The notes under the pieces are model-generated. The model was given only the letters and a program-made list of their open reading frames with translations. It was not told the DNA's origin and did not search any database. Both the position numbers and the translations under genes were made by a program. Below, in pieces: positions 50,735 to 59,641 of a DNA stretch of 64,000 nucleotides (the first letter of the stretch is position 1; each line of letters begins with the position of its first letter). The DNA is from Sphingomonas sanguinis (GTDB taxonomy: Bacteria > Pseudomonadota > Alphaproteobacteria > Sphingomonadales > Sphingomonadaceae): assembly GCF_019297835.1 (NCBI RefSeq), contig NZ_CP079203.1, positions 3,724,001 through 3,788,000 of the forward strand, in the 5' to 3' direction.

Positions 50735-53584
50735 TCAGAACGAGGCGCGGACACCGAAGTTGAAGCGCGTGCCGAAGTTCTGGATGTTCTTCACCCGCTC
50801 TTCGAGGACCGAATAGTCGAAGGTGTAGGTGTTGGTCAGGTTGACGCCCTGGACATAGACCTGGAACGCGGGCGTGATGTCGTAGGAGGCGCTGAAGTCC
50901 AGCTGGCCATAGGCGCGGCGGTTTTCCGGCTGGCCATAATCGCTCAGGCAGCTGCGCAGGAAGGACGAGCGCCAATTGTACGAGGCGCGGGCCTGGATGC
51001 CGTATTTCTGGTAGAACAGGCTGCCGTTCGCGGAGTGCGGCGACAGGCCGTTATAGCCGCAGGCGCTGTTGGTATTGGCCGCGCGCTTCGCGGTGTCGCT
51101 GACATAGGTATAGTTGCCCGCGACGCCGAAACCACCCAGGAAGCCTGAGACGATGCGGTCGGCGGTCAGCTGTGCCCCCAGTTCGACGCCCGCGACCGAT
51201 CCGGTCGCGCCGTTGCGGGTGCGGGTATCCTGGAAGGTGTATTGGCCGATCTGGATCGGCAGCGTCTGCTGTTCCAGGAAGTCCGAGAATTCCTTGTAGA
51301 AGCCCGCGACGCTGACATAGCTGATGTCCGAGATGTAGAATTCATAGGACAGGTCGTAGTTGGTCGACTTGAACGGGCGCAGCGTCGGATTGCCGCCACC
51401 CGAGACCGCGGCGGTCACGCGGCCATTGTAGAAATTGTTGACGCCCAGATCGGTCAGCGTCGGCCGGGTGATGGTCTGCGAGAAGGCGCCCCGCAACAGC
51501 ATCCGGTCGGTCAGATTATATTTGACGTTCGCCGAGGGCAGGAAGTTGCGATAATGGTTGCGGACGTTGACCGCGGTAGGATTGCCGAGCGGGATGTTCA
51601 GATTGTCGTCGCCCGGATTGACGAAGATGCCCAGGATCGGCTGGGTGAAGCCGCTCGACACCACCGACGTGTCGGTGACGCGGAAGCCGACATTGCCCGA
51701 CCAGCGCGGGCCGCCCAGCCCGACGTTCAGATATCCGGCCCAGACCTTTTCCACGACGTCGAGCAGCTGGCCGGGGCGATCGCGCAGGCCGAAGGGCCCG
51801 CCGGGCAGCGCCAGCTGCTGCGCCGCGACCGCCGCCTGCTGTGCCGCCGTGCGCCCCTGCCTCGCCTGCGCCAGCACCGAGGGCTGTGACAGATAGGCGA
51901 GCACCGCCGCCGGGTCGAAGGTCAGGAAGTTGACCGGCGCCTTGTCGCTGCCCGAAATCTTGGGGAGGTAATTTTGCAGCGTATAGGGCGACAGCAGGTT
52001 GGCCGGCACGGGAATGTCATAGCCGCAATAGGTGCAGACCGTGTCCTCGTTATTGGCGTTGGTCTGCGTCTTGTGCCGCCGGTTGAAAGCCGCACCGAAC
52101 AGGATCGACTTGACCGGGCCGTCATCCTCGTTGCGATAATCGCCGTCGAAGTGGAACTCTGTGCCCTGGTCGCGGACGCGGCCTTCGCCGACCGAGCTGT
52201 AATGCGCGCGCATCAGCGACGGGTCGGTGACATTGCCCAGATTGCTGATGATCGGCATGGTCACGCCGGGCAGCAGGTCATAGCGCGGTGCGCTCTGTGC
52301 CAGCGCGCCGACGACGATGAAGGCCCCCGGCGTGCGGTTCTTGGCCTGGGTGGTCGAGGCGTCGAACTTCAGGTCCAGATTGTCGGCCACGCTCCACTTC
52401 AGGTTGCTGCCGATCTGGTAGCTGTTGCTGAAGCGATTGCCATAGGTCGAGGCATTGTCGTTCTGCGACACGGTCACGCGCTGGTCGCCCAGGGCCGGAT
52501 CGGTCAGCGCGGGGTTGTTGTTCAGGAACTGTGTGCCCGGCCGGTTGAAGCCGTTGACCGTGCCGTTGGCGTTCGCGGTCAGGCCGATGAAGCGCGGCGT
52601 GAAGAACGGCCCGAAATAATGGCCGTTGCTCATCACGTTGAACTTTGAATAGAGCCCGTCGACGGTCAGCAGCAGGCGGTCGCTCAGCTTGGCCTGGAAG
52701 GTCGATGCGACGTTCAGGCGCTCGCGGCTTTCGTCATAATGATAAAAGGCGGAATCGCGCGGCGTGTAGATATTGGCGGCGCTGTTGGTCAGTGCGGCGG
52801 CGGTCAGCCCGGTCGAGTTGGGCGTGCCGTTGATCAGCCCCTGGCTGCCGGGCAGCCAGCCATGGATGGCGAACTGGTCGAACGCGCTGTAGCGCTTGGT
52901 ATAGGAGGCCGCGACGACCAGGCCGACCGTCTTGTCCTTGTTCGCGAAGGACGCGGTGCCCGAGAAGTCGGGGCTCGTCTTCTTGGCGAGCGTGTCATAC
53001 ATGCCGCCCGCCGACAGGGTGACGTGCGCGCCGGTCTTCCCTTCCAGCGGCTTGGCGGTGATGATGTTGACGGTCGCGCCGATGCCGCCTTCCTGCAGCT
53101 GCGGCACGGTGCTCTTGTAGATTTCGGTACGCTGGATCATGTTCGGCGACAGCACGTCGAACGAGAATTCGCGGCCCGGATTGTCGGTCGCCATGACGCG
53201 GCCGTTGACCAGCACAGTGTTGAACTGCGGGCCCAGGCCGCGAACGGTAATGAACTGACCTTCGCCGCCGCTGCGGTCGATCGCGACGCCGGTCACGCGC
53301 TGGAGCGAGTCGGCGATGTTGACGTCGGGGAATTTGCCGACATCTTCCGCCGACACCGCGTCGACGATCATCGTCGAGTTGCGCTTGATGGCGGCGGAGG
53401 ATTTCAGGCTGGCGCGGATGCCGGTGACGATGATGTCGCCGCTGTCGGGATCGCCCGCCGTGGCGCCTTCACCGGACTGGACATCGGCGGGTTGCTGGGT
53501 GGCGGCGGTCGGTGTGGTTTGCGCGGCGAGAGCGCCGGGCAGAGCGATGCTGGCAACAGCGCACAGCCAATATGCCTTTTTCAT
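50735..53584 (-). CDS. TonB-dependent receptor of the Xanthomonas/Caulobacter type
   Basis: 949 residues; ATG at 53584 after AAGGAGGGG. Signal peptide about 1-21. The plug is typical of TIGR01782: VTGIRASLKSSAAIKRN, VDAVSAEDVGKFPDVNIADS, ITVRGLGPQFNTVLVNGR and GGIGATVNIITAKPL. The barrel ends with Phe (FNFGVRASF). Such receptors import plant oligosaccharides in sphingomonads. It is divergent from the enolase-type dehydratase operon, sharing a 226-base promoter region with paired operator-like boxes, so it probably imports the glycan whose deoxysugar is degraded there. A clear terminator follows. Confidence 0.95.
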   Translation of the reverse strand: MKKAYWLCAVASIALPGALAAQTTPTAATQQPADVQSGEGATAGDPDSGDIIVTGIRASLKSSAAIKRNSTMIVDAVSAEDVGKFPDVNIADSLQRVTGVAIDRSGGEGQFITVRGLGPQFNTVLVNGRVMATDNPGREFSFDVLSPNMIQRTEIYKSTVPQLQEGGIGATVNIITAKPLEGKTGAHVTLSAGGMYDTLAKKTSPDFSGTASFANKDKTVGLVVAASYTKRYSAFDQFAIHGWLPGSQGLINGTPNSTGLTAAALTNSAANIYTPRDSAFYHYDESRERLNVASTFQAKLSDRLLLTVDGLYSKFNVMSNGHYFGPFFTPRFIGLTANANGTVNGFNRPGTQFLNNNPALTDPALGDQRVTVSQNDNASTYGNRFSNSYQIGSNLKWSVADNLDLKFDASTTQAKNRTPGAFIVVGALAQSAPRYDLLPGVTMPIISNLGNVTDPSLMRAHYSSVGEGRVRDQGTEFHFDGDYRNEDDGPVKSILFGAAFNRRHKTQTNANNEDTVCTYCGYDIPVPANLLSPYTLQNYLPKISGSDKAPVNFLTFDPAAVLAYLSQPSVLAQARQGRTAAQQAAVAAQQLALPGGPFGLRDRPGQLLDVVEKVWAGYLNVGLGGPRWSGNVGFRVTDTSVVSSGFTQPILGIFVNPGDDNLNIPLGNPTAVNVRNHYRNFLPSANVKYNLTDRMLLRGAFSQTITRPTLTDLGVNNFYNGRVTAAVSGGGNPTLRPFKSTNYDLSYEFYISDISYVSVAGFYKEFSDFLEQQTLPIQIGQYTFQDTRTRNGATGSVAGVELGAQLTADRIVSGFLGGFGVAGNYTYVSDTAKRAANTNSACGYNGLSPHSANGSLFYQKYGIQARASYNWRSSFLRSCLSDYGQPENRRAYGQLDFSASYDITPAFQVYVQGVNLTNTYTFDYSVLEERVKNIQNFGTRFNFGVRASF

Positions 53585-53657
53585 ATCCCCTCCTTTTCAA
53601 CCGCGACCGATTCGATCGTCAGCTTGGCTCAACCGTAATGTTTATTTCGCAATTACG

Positions 53658-53689
53658 TCAATCAAAATGTGAGAGTGATATTTCACATG
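53658..53689. promoter_or_regulatory. Operator-like box 1 between the TonB receptor and dehydratase genes
   Basis: Contains TCAATCAAAAT (53658-53668) and GATATTTCA (53677-53685). Inside is an inverted repeat ATGTGA (53667-53672) and TCACAT (53683-53688) with a ten-base spacer. The part 53667-53689 matches 18 of 23 bases at 18867-18889. It lies 73 bases upstream of the receptor start. Confidence 0.5.
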
Positions 53690-53770
53690 CGAGATCAACT
53701 GGTTTTGGGATTGACCGACAGGCGGGGGCCGCACCATGATCGTGCGCTGTTACGCATTCGATCCGCCAGC

Positions 53771-53801
53771 TCAATCAAAATAGAGCGGTTTTGATATTTC
53801 A
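53771..53801. promoter_or_regulatory. Operator-like box 2 upstream of the dehydratase gene
   Basis: Repeats TCAATCAAAAT (53771-53781) and GATATTTCA (53793-53801) from box 1. Perfect inverted arms ATCAAAA (53774-53780) and TTTTGAT (53789-53795) are eight bases apart. It runs up to the AGGAGGGG ribosome site of the dehydratase, so a bound regulator here could block transcription. Confidence 0.5.
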
Positions 53802-53810
53802 GGAGGGGCA

Positions 53811-54956
53811 ATGTCGGCGAGCAGAATCGCGGATTTCCGTGTTACCCGTTTCCAGTTCCGCCGCGATCGCAGGGTCGGCGACTCGCAGGTCGGCGCGACC
53901 CAGGCCAATATCGTCGCGCTGGAGTTGATCGACGAGGCGGGGCGCGTCGGGCTGGGGTTCGTGCAGGTGCTGTTCCAGCCGCTTCTTCCCCAGGGCAATA
54001 TCGAATGGGCATTCCGAGAGGAGGTCTTCCCGGCGCTGGAAGGGCAGGAGTCCGGAGCGCTGGCCCTGCGGGTCGGGCGGCCGCGCGGGGGCAATGTCCG
54101 CCGGATGCTGATCCCGTTCGAGGAAGCGATCCAGCATGCGGTCTGGGACCTGTTCGCACAAAGCTGCGGCCTGCCGCTCTGGCGTCTGCTCGGGGCGCAG
54201 CGCCGCACGGTGCCGGTCTATGCCAGCGGCCTGGACTTCCACCTGTCCGACCATGACTTTACCGAGCTGTTCGGCCGCGCCGCGCAGGAGGATTATCGCG
54301 GCTACAAGATCAAGGTCGGTCATTCGCTGATCGAGCGCGACCTCCACCGGCTGGACCTGCTCAAAAAGGCGACCGGCAATGACGGGCGGCCGGTGATGAT
54401 CGACGCAAACGAGGCATGGACCGCCGCCGAGACCCGCGCCGCGCTGGCGCTGTTCGAGCGGGCGGGGCACCGCATCTATTGGGTCGAGGACCCGATCCCG
54501 CGCGACGATTTCGACGGGCTGCGCCGGTTGCGGCTGGCCTGTCCCGATACGCGGGTCAACAGCGGCGAGTATCTGGACCTGTCGGGCAAGCGCAAGCTGC
54601 TCCAGGCCGAGGCGTGCGACATGCTGAACGTCCATGGCCAGGTCGGCGACGTGATGCGTGCCGGGTGGCTGGCGGGCGAGCACAATGTCGAGGTGACGTT
54701 CGGCAACAGCTTCCTGGAGATCGGGGTCAATATGGCGCTGGCGCTGCCGGGCGTTCGATGGTTGGAATACAGCTTCCAGAATTTCGAACATCTGGTCGAG
54801 GAGCCTTATGTGATCCGGGACGGCCTGATCCATGGACATGACCGGCCGGGCCATGGCCTGCGGTTGAGCGAGGCGGCGCGTGCCGAGCATCACGCGCCCG
54901 AACCGCTGGCGGAGGCACAGCTCCCGCCAGCGCCGACCTGGGTGCGTCCGGCATGA
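53811..54956 (+). CDS. Enolase-superfamily sugar acid dehydratase (mandelate racemase/muconate lactonizing type)
   Basis: 381 residues after AGGAGGGG. The barrel carries the KxK pair in YKIKVGHSL (about residue 165), metal ligands Asp in MIDANEAW, Glu in YWVEDPIP and Glu in VNSGEYLD, and a later His in LNVHGQVGD. These mark the mandelate racemase subgroup, which includes L-rhamnonate, L-fuconate, galactonate and talarate dehydratases. At 381 residues it is shorter than known L-fuconate dehydratases, so L-rhamnonate or another acid is possible. It leads the operon with transporter, beta-helix protein, GntR, mutarotase and FAH hydrolase and overlaps the transporter gene by four bases. Confidence 0.93.
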   Translation: MSASRIADFRVTRFQFRRDRRVGDSQVGATQANIVALELIDEAGRVGLGFVQVLFQPLLPQGNIEWAFREEVFPALEGQESGALALRVGRPRGGNVRRMLIPFEEAIQHAVWDLFAQSCGLPLWRLLGAQRRTVPVYASGLDFHLSDHDFTELFGRAAQEDYRGYKIKVGHSLIERDLHRLDLLKKATGNDGRPVMIDANEAWTAAETRAALALFERAGHRIYWVEDPIPRDDFDGLRRLRLACPDTRVNSGEYLDLSGKRKLLQAEACDMLNVHGQVGDVMRAGWLAGEHNVEVTFGNSFLEIGVNMALALPGVRWLEYSFQNFEHLVEEPYVIRDGLIHGHDRPGHGLRLSEAARAEHHAPEPLAEAQLPPAPTWVRPA

Positions 54957-56278
54957 GCGTCGGCTTGACCCCGCCGGTCGAGGAGCCGGCGGCGATCCGC
55001 GTCGCGGCCACCGCCTCATCGCCGCTGCCCGGACGGCATTGGGTGACGGGGCGCGAGAAATGGGTGCTGCTCGTATCGCTGGGCGTCGTATTCTTCACGC
55101 TGCTGACCCTCTATGCCTCGGCCTTGGGCGTGCTGCTGCCCAACCAGATCCAGGACCTCGATCCGGTCGGCAAGGCGCAGACGCTGGGCATCATCTATGC
55201 CATCACCTCGGTCTTCAGCACGCTGACGACGCCGATCGCGGGCGCGCTGTCGGACCGGACGCGCAGCCGGTTCGGGCGGCGGACGCCGTGGATCGTGGTC
55301 GGCGCGACGATCGGCGGCATCGCGATCATCCTGACCCCTTATGGCGGCGGGCTGGTCGGGATCACCGCCATCTGGCTGGTGTCGGTGGTGACGCTGAACG
55401 CCATGCAACCGGCGATCACCACGCTGGTCGCGGATCGTTTCTCGCCCGAGGAACGCGGGTTGGCGTCGGGCGTGGTCGGCGGTGCGATGACGGCGGGCGT
55501 GTCGTTCGGCACCTTCTTCGCGGGCAAGCTCGCCGCGCAGATCCCGCTGGCTTACGGCATCGTTGGCAGCGCGATCATCGTCGTGTGCCTGATCTTCGTC
55601 GTCCTCAATCCCGAGCCGCGCGTCGATCTGCCCCCGGACAAGCCCTTCCGCCTGTCCGCCTTTCTCAAGGGCTTCTGGATTTCGCCGCGCAAGCATCCCG
55701 ATTTCGCCTGGGCGTTTCTGGGCCGCTTCGCCATCTATATGGGCTATCAGGCGATCCTGACCTATCTGCTCTATATCCTGCAGGACCATATCGGGATGAG
55801 CCAGGCGGGCGCGAACGAGATGATCGCGACCATGTCGATCATCACCTTCGTTGCGCTGGTCGTGTCCGGGCTGGGGTCGGGCGTGCTCTCGGACAAGCTG
55901 GGACGGCGCAAGCCGCTGGTGTTCCTGTCCAGCCTTGTCATGGCGGTGGCGGTGACCATGCCGCTGATCGCACCGACCACCCAGGGGATGATCGCCTATG
56001 CGGTGTTGATCGGCCTGGGTTACGGCGCGTTCATGTCGGTCGATCTGGCGCTGATGACGCAGGTCCTGCCCAAGCCGCGCGAGGGCGAGGAGGATGCGAC
56101 CGGCAAGGACCTGGGCATCCTGACGACGGCGGTCAACGTGCCCCAGATCCTCAGCCCCGTGATGGCCGCCGGATTGTTGTCGATGACGCACAACAGCTAT
56201 CCGGTGCTGTTCATCATCTCCGGCGTGTTCGTGCTGGTCGGCTCGTTCCTGGTCCTGCCGATCAAGTCCGTCCGCTGA
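54953..56278 (+). CDS. MFS sugar transporter
   Basis: 441 residues with about twelve membrane segments. DRTRSRFGRRTPWIVVGA after the second helix is the loop motif of the sugar-cation symporter-like MFS group (also seen in SUT-type carriers). ADRFSPEERGLASGVVGG follows. It starts at an ATGA overlap with the dehydratase. It probably brings the released sugar across the inner membrane for this operon. Substrate inferred from context only. Confidence 0.93.
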   Translation: MSVGLTPPVEEPAAIRVAATASSPLPGRHWVTGREKWVLLVSLGVVFFTLLTLYASALGVLLPNQIQDLDPVGKAQTLGIIYAITSVFSTLTTPIAGALSDRTRSRFGRRTPWIVVGATIGGIAIILTPYGGGLVGITAIWLVSVVTLNAMQPAITTLVADRFSPEERGLASGVVGGAMTAGVSFGTFFAGKLAAQIPLAYGIVGSAIIVVCLIFVVLNPEPRVDLPPDKPFRLSAFLKGFWISPRKHPDFAWAFLGRFAIYMGYQAILTYLLYILQDHIGMSQAGANEMIATMSIITFVALVVSGLGSGVLSDKLGRRKPLVFLSSLVMAVAVTMPLIAPTTQGMIAYAVLIGLGYGAFMSVDLALMTQVLPKPREGEEDATGKDLGILTTAVNVPQILSPVMAAGLLSMTHNSYPVLFIISGVFVLVGSFLVLPIKSVR

Positions 56279-56319
56279 ATATGCGCCGCGCCCCGCCCAT
56301 CGATCGGAGAATGAATCCC

Positions 56320-58416
56320 ATGACCCTTCGCCTGACCCCGATCGCGCTGGCGGGGCTGCTCGCCTCGACCGGGCTTCGTGCCAAGCAACTGCCGCCTGCG
56401 CCCGTCATCCCGGCACCGCCCGCCTCGGGCGTTCCCAATTCGCACGAGGCGTTCAGCGCTATCTCGCTGCCCGTCCCGCCCGCCGCCGTGCCGGTCGTCC
56501 TGCATGTCGCACCCGGCGGATCGGATGAGGGGGACGGCAGCACCGCGCATCCGCTCCGCTCGCTGGAACGCGCGCAACAGGCGGTGCGGCGGATCAATGG
56601 TCAGCATGATGTGACCGTGATGCTGGCGGACGGCACCTATCCGCTCGCAGCCCCCTTGCGCTTCACCGCAGATGACGGCGGGCAGGGGGGGCATGTCGTG
56701 CGCTGGCAGGCGGCGGCGGGCGCGCATCCCGTCCTGTCGGGCGGCATGGCGGTCAGCGGATGGACGCTCGCCGACCGGACACGCGACATCTGGGTGGCGA
56801 CGGTGCCGCGCGGGCTGGATCCGCGCCAGTTCTGGGTCGGCGGACATATGGCGCAGCGCGCCCAGGTCGCGATCCCGCGCACGGCGGTGGCCTTCACTGC
56901 TACCGGCATGACGATCACCGACCCCGCCTGGCGCTTCCTCGCCAGCCTGCCCGACCAGTCGCGGATCGAGGTCGAGCAGACCGGCTTCTTCACCGATCGC
57001 CGCGCGGTGGTGGAGCGGATCGAGGGCGATACGATCCGGATGCAGCAGCCGGGCTGGCGCAACAACCTGATCGGTTATGACACGCTGGCCAAGACGCTGG
57101 CGGGGGATCGCGGGCGGCTATTCCTGGTCAACTCGCTCGCCTTCCTGCGCGAGGGTGGGCAGTGGTTCGTCGATCCGGCGGCGGGCAAGCTCTATTACAA
57201 GCCGCGCCAGGGCGAGGATATGCGCCGCCTGGCCGCCGTGCTGCCCCGGCTGGAATCGCTGGTGTCGATCGCGGGCAGCTATGATCGGCCCATCACCGAT
57301 CTGGCGTTCGACGGCATTGCCTTTCGCCACACCAGCTGGCTCGGCCCGTCCAGCGCGGAGGGCTATGCCAGTCAGCAGAGCGGGTCCTATCTGGCCGGGC
57401 TGATTCCGGGGTTCCCGGAGGACCCGATCCGCGATTGCAGCTGGGGATGCTGGGCGTTCGAGACGATGCGCAACCGCTGGCGGCAGCAGCCCGCCGCCGT
57501 GCAGGTCGCCGCCGCCGTGCGTGTCACTTTCGATCATGCCGAGTTCAGCCAGCTCGGCCAGATCGGCCTGGGCATCGGCAACAACCCGGAGGCCAATGCC
57601 AGCGGCGTCGGTTACGGCGCGGCCGGGGTGGAGGTGCATCGCAGCCGCTTCACCGATCTGGCGGGCGGGGCGATCATGGTCGGCGGCGTGAGCCCCGACG
57701 CGCACCACCCGCCGCGCGCCGAGATGGGCGTGCGCAACGTCGTCCTGTCCGACAACCGTATCGAAACCGTGTCGCAGGATTACAAGGAACAGGCTGCGAT
57801 CCTCGTCACCTATGCGGCGGGTACGGTCGTCACCCATAACGACGTGTCGGACGCGCCCTATGACGGGATTGACATCGGCTGGGGCTGGGGCGTCAACGAT
57901 CCGGGCGGCAGCGGCGCCTATCGCACCCGGACGCGCGGCTATTACGACCAGCCGGGCAATATCGTCTATGATACGCCGACCATCCTGCGCGATACGGTGG
58001 TGCTGGGCAACCGGGTCCATAAGGTCAAGCAGTGGTTCGCCGATGGCGGCGCCATCTATCATCTGTCGGCCGATCCCGGTGCGCTGATCGCCGAGAATTA
58101 CGTCTATAACGTGCCGGGCGGCATCGGCCTGTATCTCGACGAAGGCTCGCGCTACGTCACGGTACGCAACAATGTGATCGACGGCGTCGGCATCTGGCTG
58201 AACGCCAATACGATGGACGGCTATCGCCCGCACCGCACCACGCTGGACAACGCCGCGATCGGCAACTGGTATAATGGCGGGCGACTGAACGGCTCCTGGG
58301 ACGCCTATATGGACAACCGGTTGATCGACAATCAGAAGGTCGAGGGCAGCGCCTGGCCCGCCGCCGCGCGGGCGGTGATCGACGCATCGGGCGTCCGGCC
58401 GGAGAAGGCGAAATGA
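56320..58416 (+). CDS. Right-handed parallel beta-helix exported protein, possible GH141-type glycosidase
   Basis: 698 residues with the ATG at 56320; ATGs at 56281 and 56311 are alternatives, and GGAGA lies just before. A signal sequence covers about residues 1-22. LHVAPGGSDEGDGSTAHPLR and VMLADGTYPLAAPLRF begin a long beta-helix, with many short repeats such as VVLSDNRIETVSQDY and NYVYNVPGGIGLYLDE. Acidic residues in APYDGIDIGWGWG and WFADGGAIYHL may be catalytic. The layout resembles GH141, a family with alpha-L-fucosidase and xylanase members, which would fit a deoxysugar operon. This family placement is from memory. It could also be a lyase or epimerase. Confidence 0.85.
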   Translation: MTLRLTPIALAGLLASTGLRAKQLPPAPVIPAPPASGVPNSHEAFSAISLPVPPAAVPVVLHVAPGGSDEGDGSTAHPLRSLERAQQAVRRINGQHDVTVMLADGTYPLAAPLRFTADDGGQGGHVVRWQAAAGAHPVLSGGMAVSGWTLADRTRDIWVATVPRGLDPRQFWVGGHMAQRAQVAIPRTAVAFTATGMTITDPAWRFLASLPDQSRIEVEQTGFFTDRRAVVERIEGDTIRMQQPGWRNNLIGYDTLAKTLAGDRGRLFLVNSLAFLREGGQWFVDPAAGKLYYKPRQGEDMRRLAAVLPRLESLVSIAGSYDRPITDLAFDGIAFRHTSWLGPSSAEGYASQQSGSYLAGLIPGFPEDPIRDCSWGCWAFETMRNRWRQQPAAVQVAAAVRVTFDHAEFSQLGQIGLGIGNNPEANASGVGYGAAGVEVHRSRFTDLAGGAIMVGGVSPDAHHPPRAEMGVRNVVLSDNRIETVSQDYKEQAAILVTYAAGTVVTHNDVSDAPYDGIDIGWGWGVNDPGGSGAYRTRTRGYYDQPGNIVYDTPTILRDTVVLGNRVHKVKQWFADGGAIYHLSADPGALIAENYVYNVPGGIGLYLDEGSRYVTVRNNVIDGVGIWLNANTMDGYRPHRTTLDNAAIGNWYNGGRLNGSWDAYMDNRLIDNQKVEGSAWPAAARAVIDASGVRPEKAK

Positions 58417-59198
58417 GCCGCGACGTGGAATATCAGGGCGGTAAGGCTGGTAGCGCTAAAACCCGCAAGGCGTTAGGGAAGGGCACCATGACCAAGCCTG
58501 CCCGCCCTGTCCGCGCCCGTACCCGTGCCGCCCAGCCTAAGGAACCGAGCGAGGCCGGACGGCGGCTGGGCGACCTGGCCTATCGCCGGATATTGGAGGG
58601 GTTGTTCGACCGGCGGATTTCGGCGGGCGCATTCATCTCTCAGAACGAGCTGATGCAGTTGCTCGACCTGCCGATCCAGCCGCTGCGCGACGCGCTGCGT
58701 ATCCTGGAGACCGAGGGCATCCTGAAGATCCATGCCCGCTCGGGCATCGAGTTTCTGAAGGCCGATCTGGAGCTGGCGCGTTCGACCTATCAGTTCCGCT
58801 CGATCATCGAACGCTCGGCAGCGCGCGCCTATGCCGAGACTGCGGAAAAAGCGGAGATCGAGCGGCTGATCGCCGATCATCAGGCGCTGCTCGAACGGCT
58901 GGAGGCGAGCAGTGTCGATGACGTCACCGAGGATATGGAGGCGCTGGAACAGCGTTTCCACGGCAGTATCATCGCCGCGCTGCGCAATCCGATGATCGAG
59001 ACGACGGCGCGGCGGCTGAAGAATTATGTCGCGGTCATCCGGCTGGACCTGACCTGGACCGCGCCGCGCATGATCCGCACCATTCGCGAGCATCTGGACG
59101 TGCTGAACGCCTGTCTGGCGCGCGATCCGGCGGCGGCGGAAGCAGCGCTCGCCCATCACTTTCAGGCGGCACTCCAGCGCATCCTGGGCATGGTCTGA
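58413..59198 (+). CDS. GntR-family (FadR/FCD subfamily) transcriptional regulator
   Basis: 261 residues from an ATG overlapping the beta-helix stop, preceded by GGAGAAGG; an ATG at 58488 with its own AAGG site is an alternative. The winged helix is about 50-115 (LAYRRILEGLFDRRI, FISQNELMQLLDLPIQPLRDALRIL). An all-helical FCD effector domain follows (ELARSTYQFRSIIERSAARAYAE, EQRFHGSIIAALRNP, IREHLDVLNACLARD). FCD proteins sense sugar acids and similar carboxylates. It probably regulates this operon through the boxes at 53658 and 53771, and perhaps the site at 18867. Confidence 0.92.
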   Translation: MSRDVEYQGGKAGSAKTRKALGKGTMTKPARPVRARTRAAQPKEPSEAGRRLGDLAYRRILEGLFDRRISAGAFISQNELMQLLDLPIQPLRDALRILETEGILKIHARSGIEFLKADLELARSTYQFRSIIERSAARAYAETAEKAEIERLIADHQALLERLEASSVDDVTEDMEALEQRFHGSIIAALRNPMIETTARRLKNYVAVIRLDLTWTAPRMIRTIREHLDVLNACLARDPAAAEAALAHHFQAALQRILGMV

Positions 59199-59207
59199 GT
59201 CCCCCCG

Positions 59208-59576
59208 ATGACGATGTCACCGGCAAAGGCGGGGGCGAACCGCCGCTTCGTCCGCATGATCGATCTGGCCGACGATACGGCGGCGATCGCGGCCTATGAG
59301 GCGGCCCACAGCCCCGGCAATACGCCCGCCGAGGTGTTGGCCTTGCAGCGGCGGCACGGCATCGTCGAACTGGAAATCTACCGCCTCGGTACCCGGCTGG
59401 TGATGCTGATGGAGGTGGACGCGACCTTCGACCCCGAGGGGCTGGACCGGGAAACGGCGGCCGATCCGGTGCTGATCGAATGGCAACGCCGCATGGGCGC
59501 GCTGCAACGGCCACTGCCCGGACATTCGGGTTGGGCGGAGCTGCCCTGCATCTTTCGACAGAGCGATCATCCCTGA
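59208..59576 (+). CDS. L-rhamnose mutarotase-family protein (second copy)
   Basis: 122 residues. The family pattern is clear: FVRMIDLADDTAAIAAYEAAHSP, then IVELEIYRLGTRLVMLMEVD and a final IEWQRRMGALQRPLP. ATGs at 59208 and 59214 are both possible and neither has a strong ribosome site. It is only distantly similar to the protein at 18431. It should interconvert anomers of a 6-deoxyhexose for this operon. It follows the GntR gene by nine bases. Confidence 0.9.
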   Translation: MTMSPAKAGANRRFVRMIDLADDTAAIAAYEAAHSPGNTPAEVLALQRRHGIVELEIYRLGTRLVMLMEVDATFDPEGLDRETAADPVLIEWQRRMGALQRPLPGHSGWAELPCIFRQSDHP

Positions 59577-59641
59577 ACGGGGGCGAGCGATATTCATGGC
59601 CGTCACGCTGCGTGGCGGCGTACCCATAAGGAGACGGACGG

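Noticed and set aside
53667..53688. CRP-type binding site (TGTGA...TCACA)
   Set aside because: The half-sites are spaced ten bases apart, not the six of CRP/FNR sites, so a different regulator is more likely.
54880..56319. A long upstream extension of the beta-helix frame across the MFS gene
   Set aside because: The translation there is Arg/Gly-rich shadow of the MFS gene; a signal peptide begins only near 56320.
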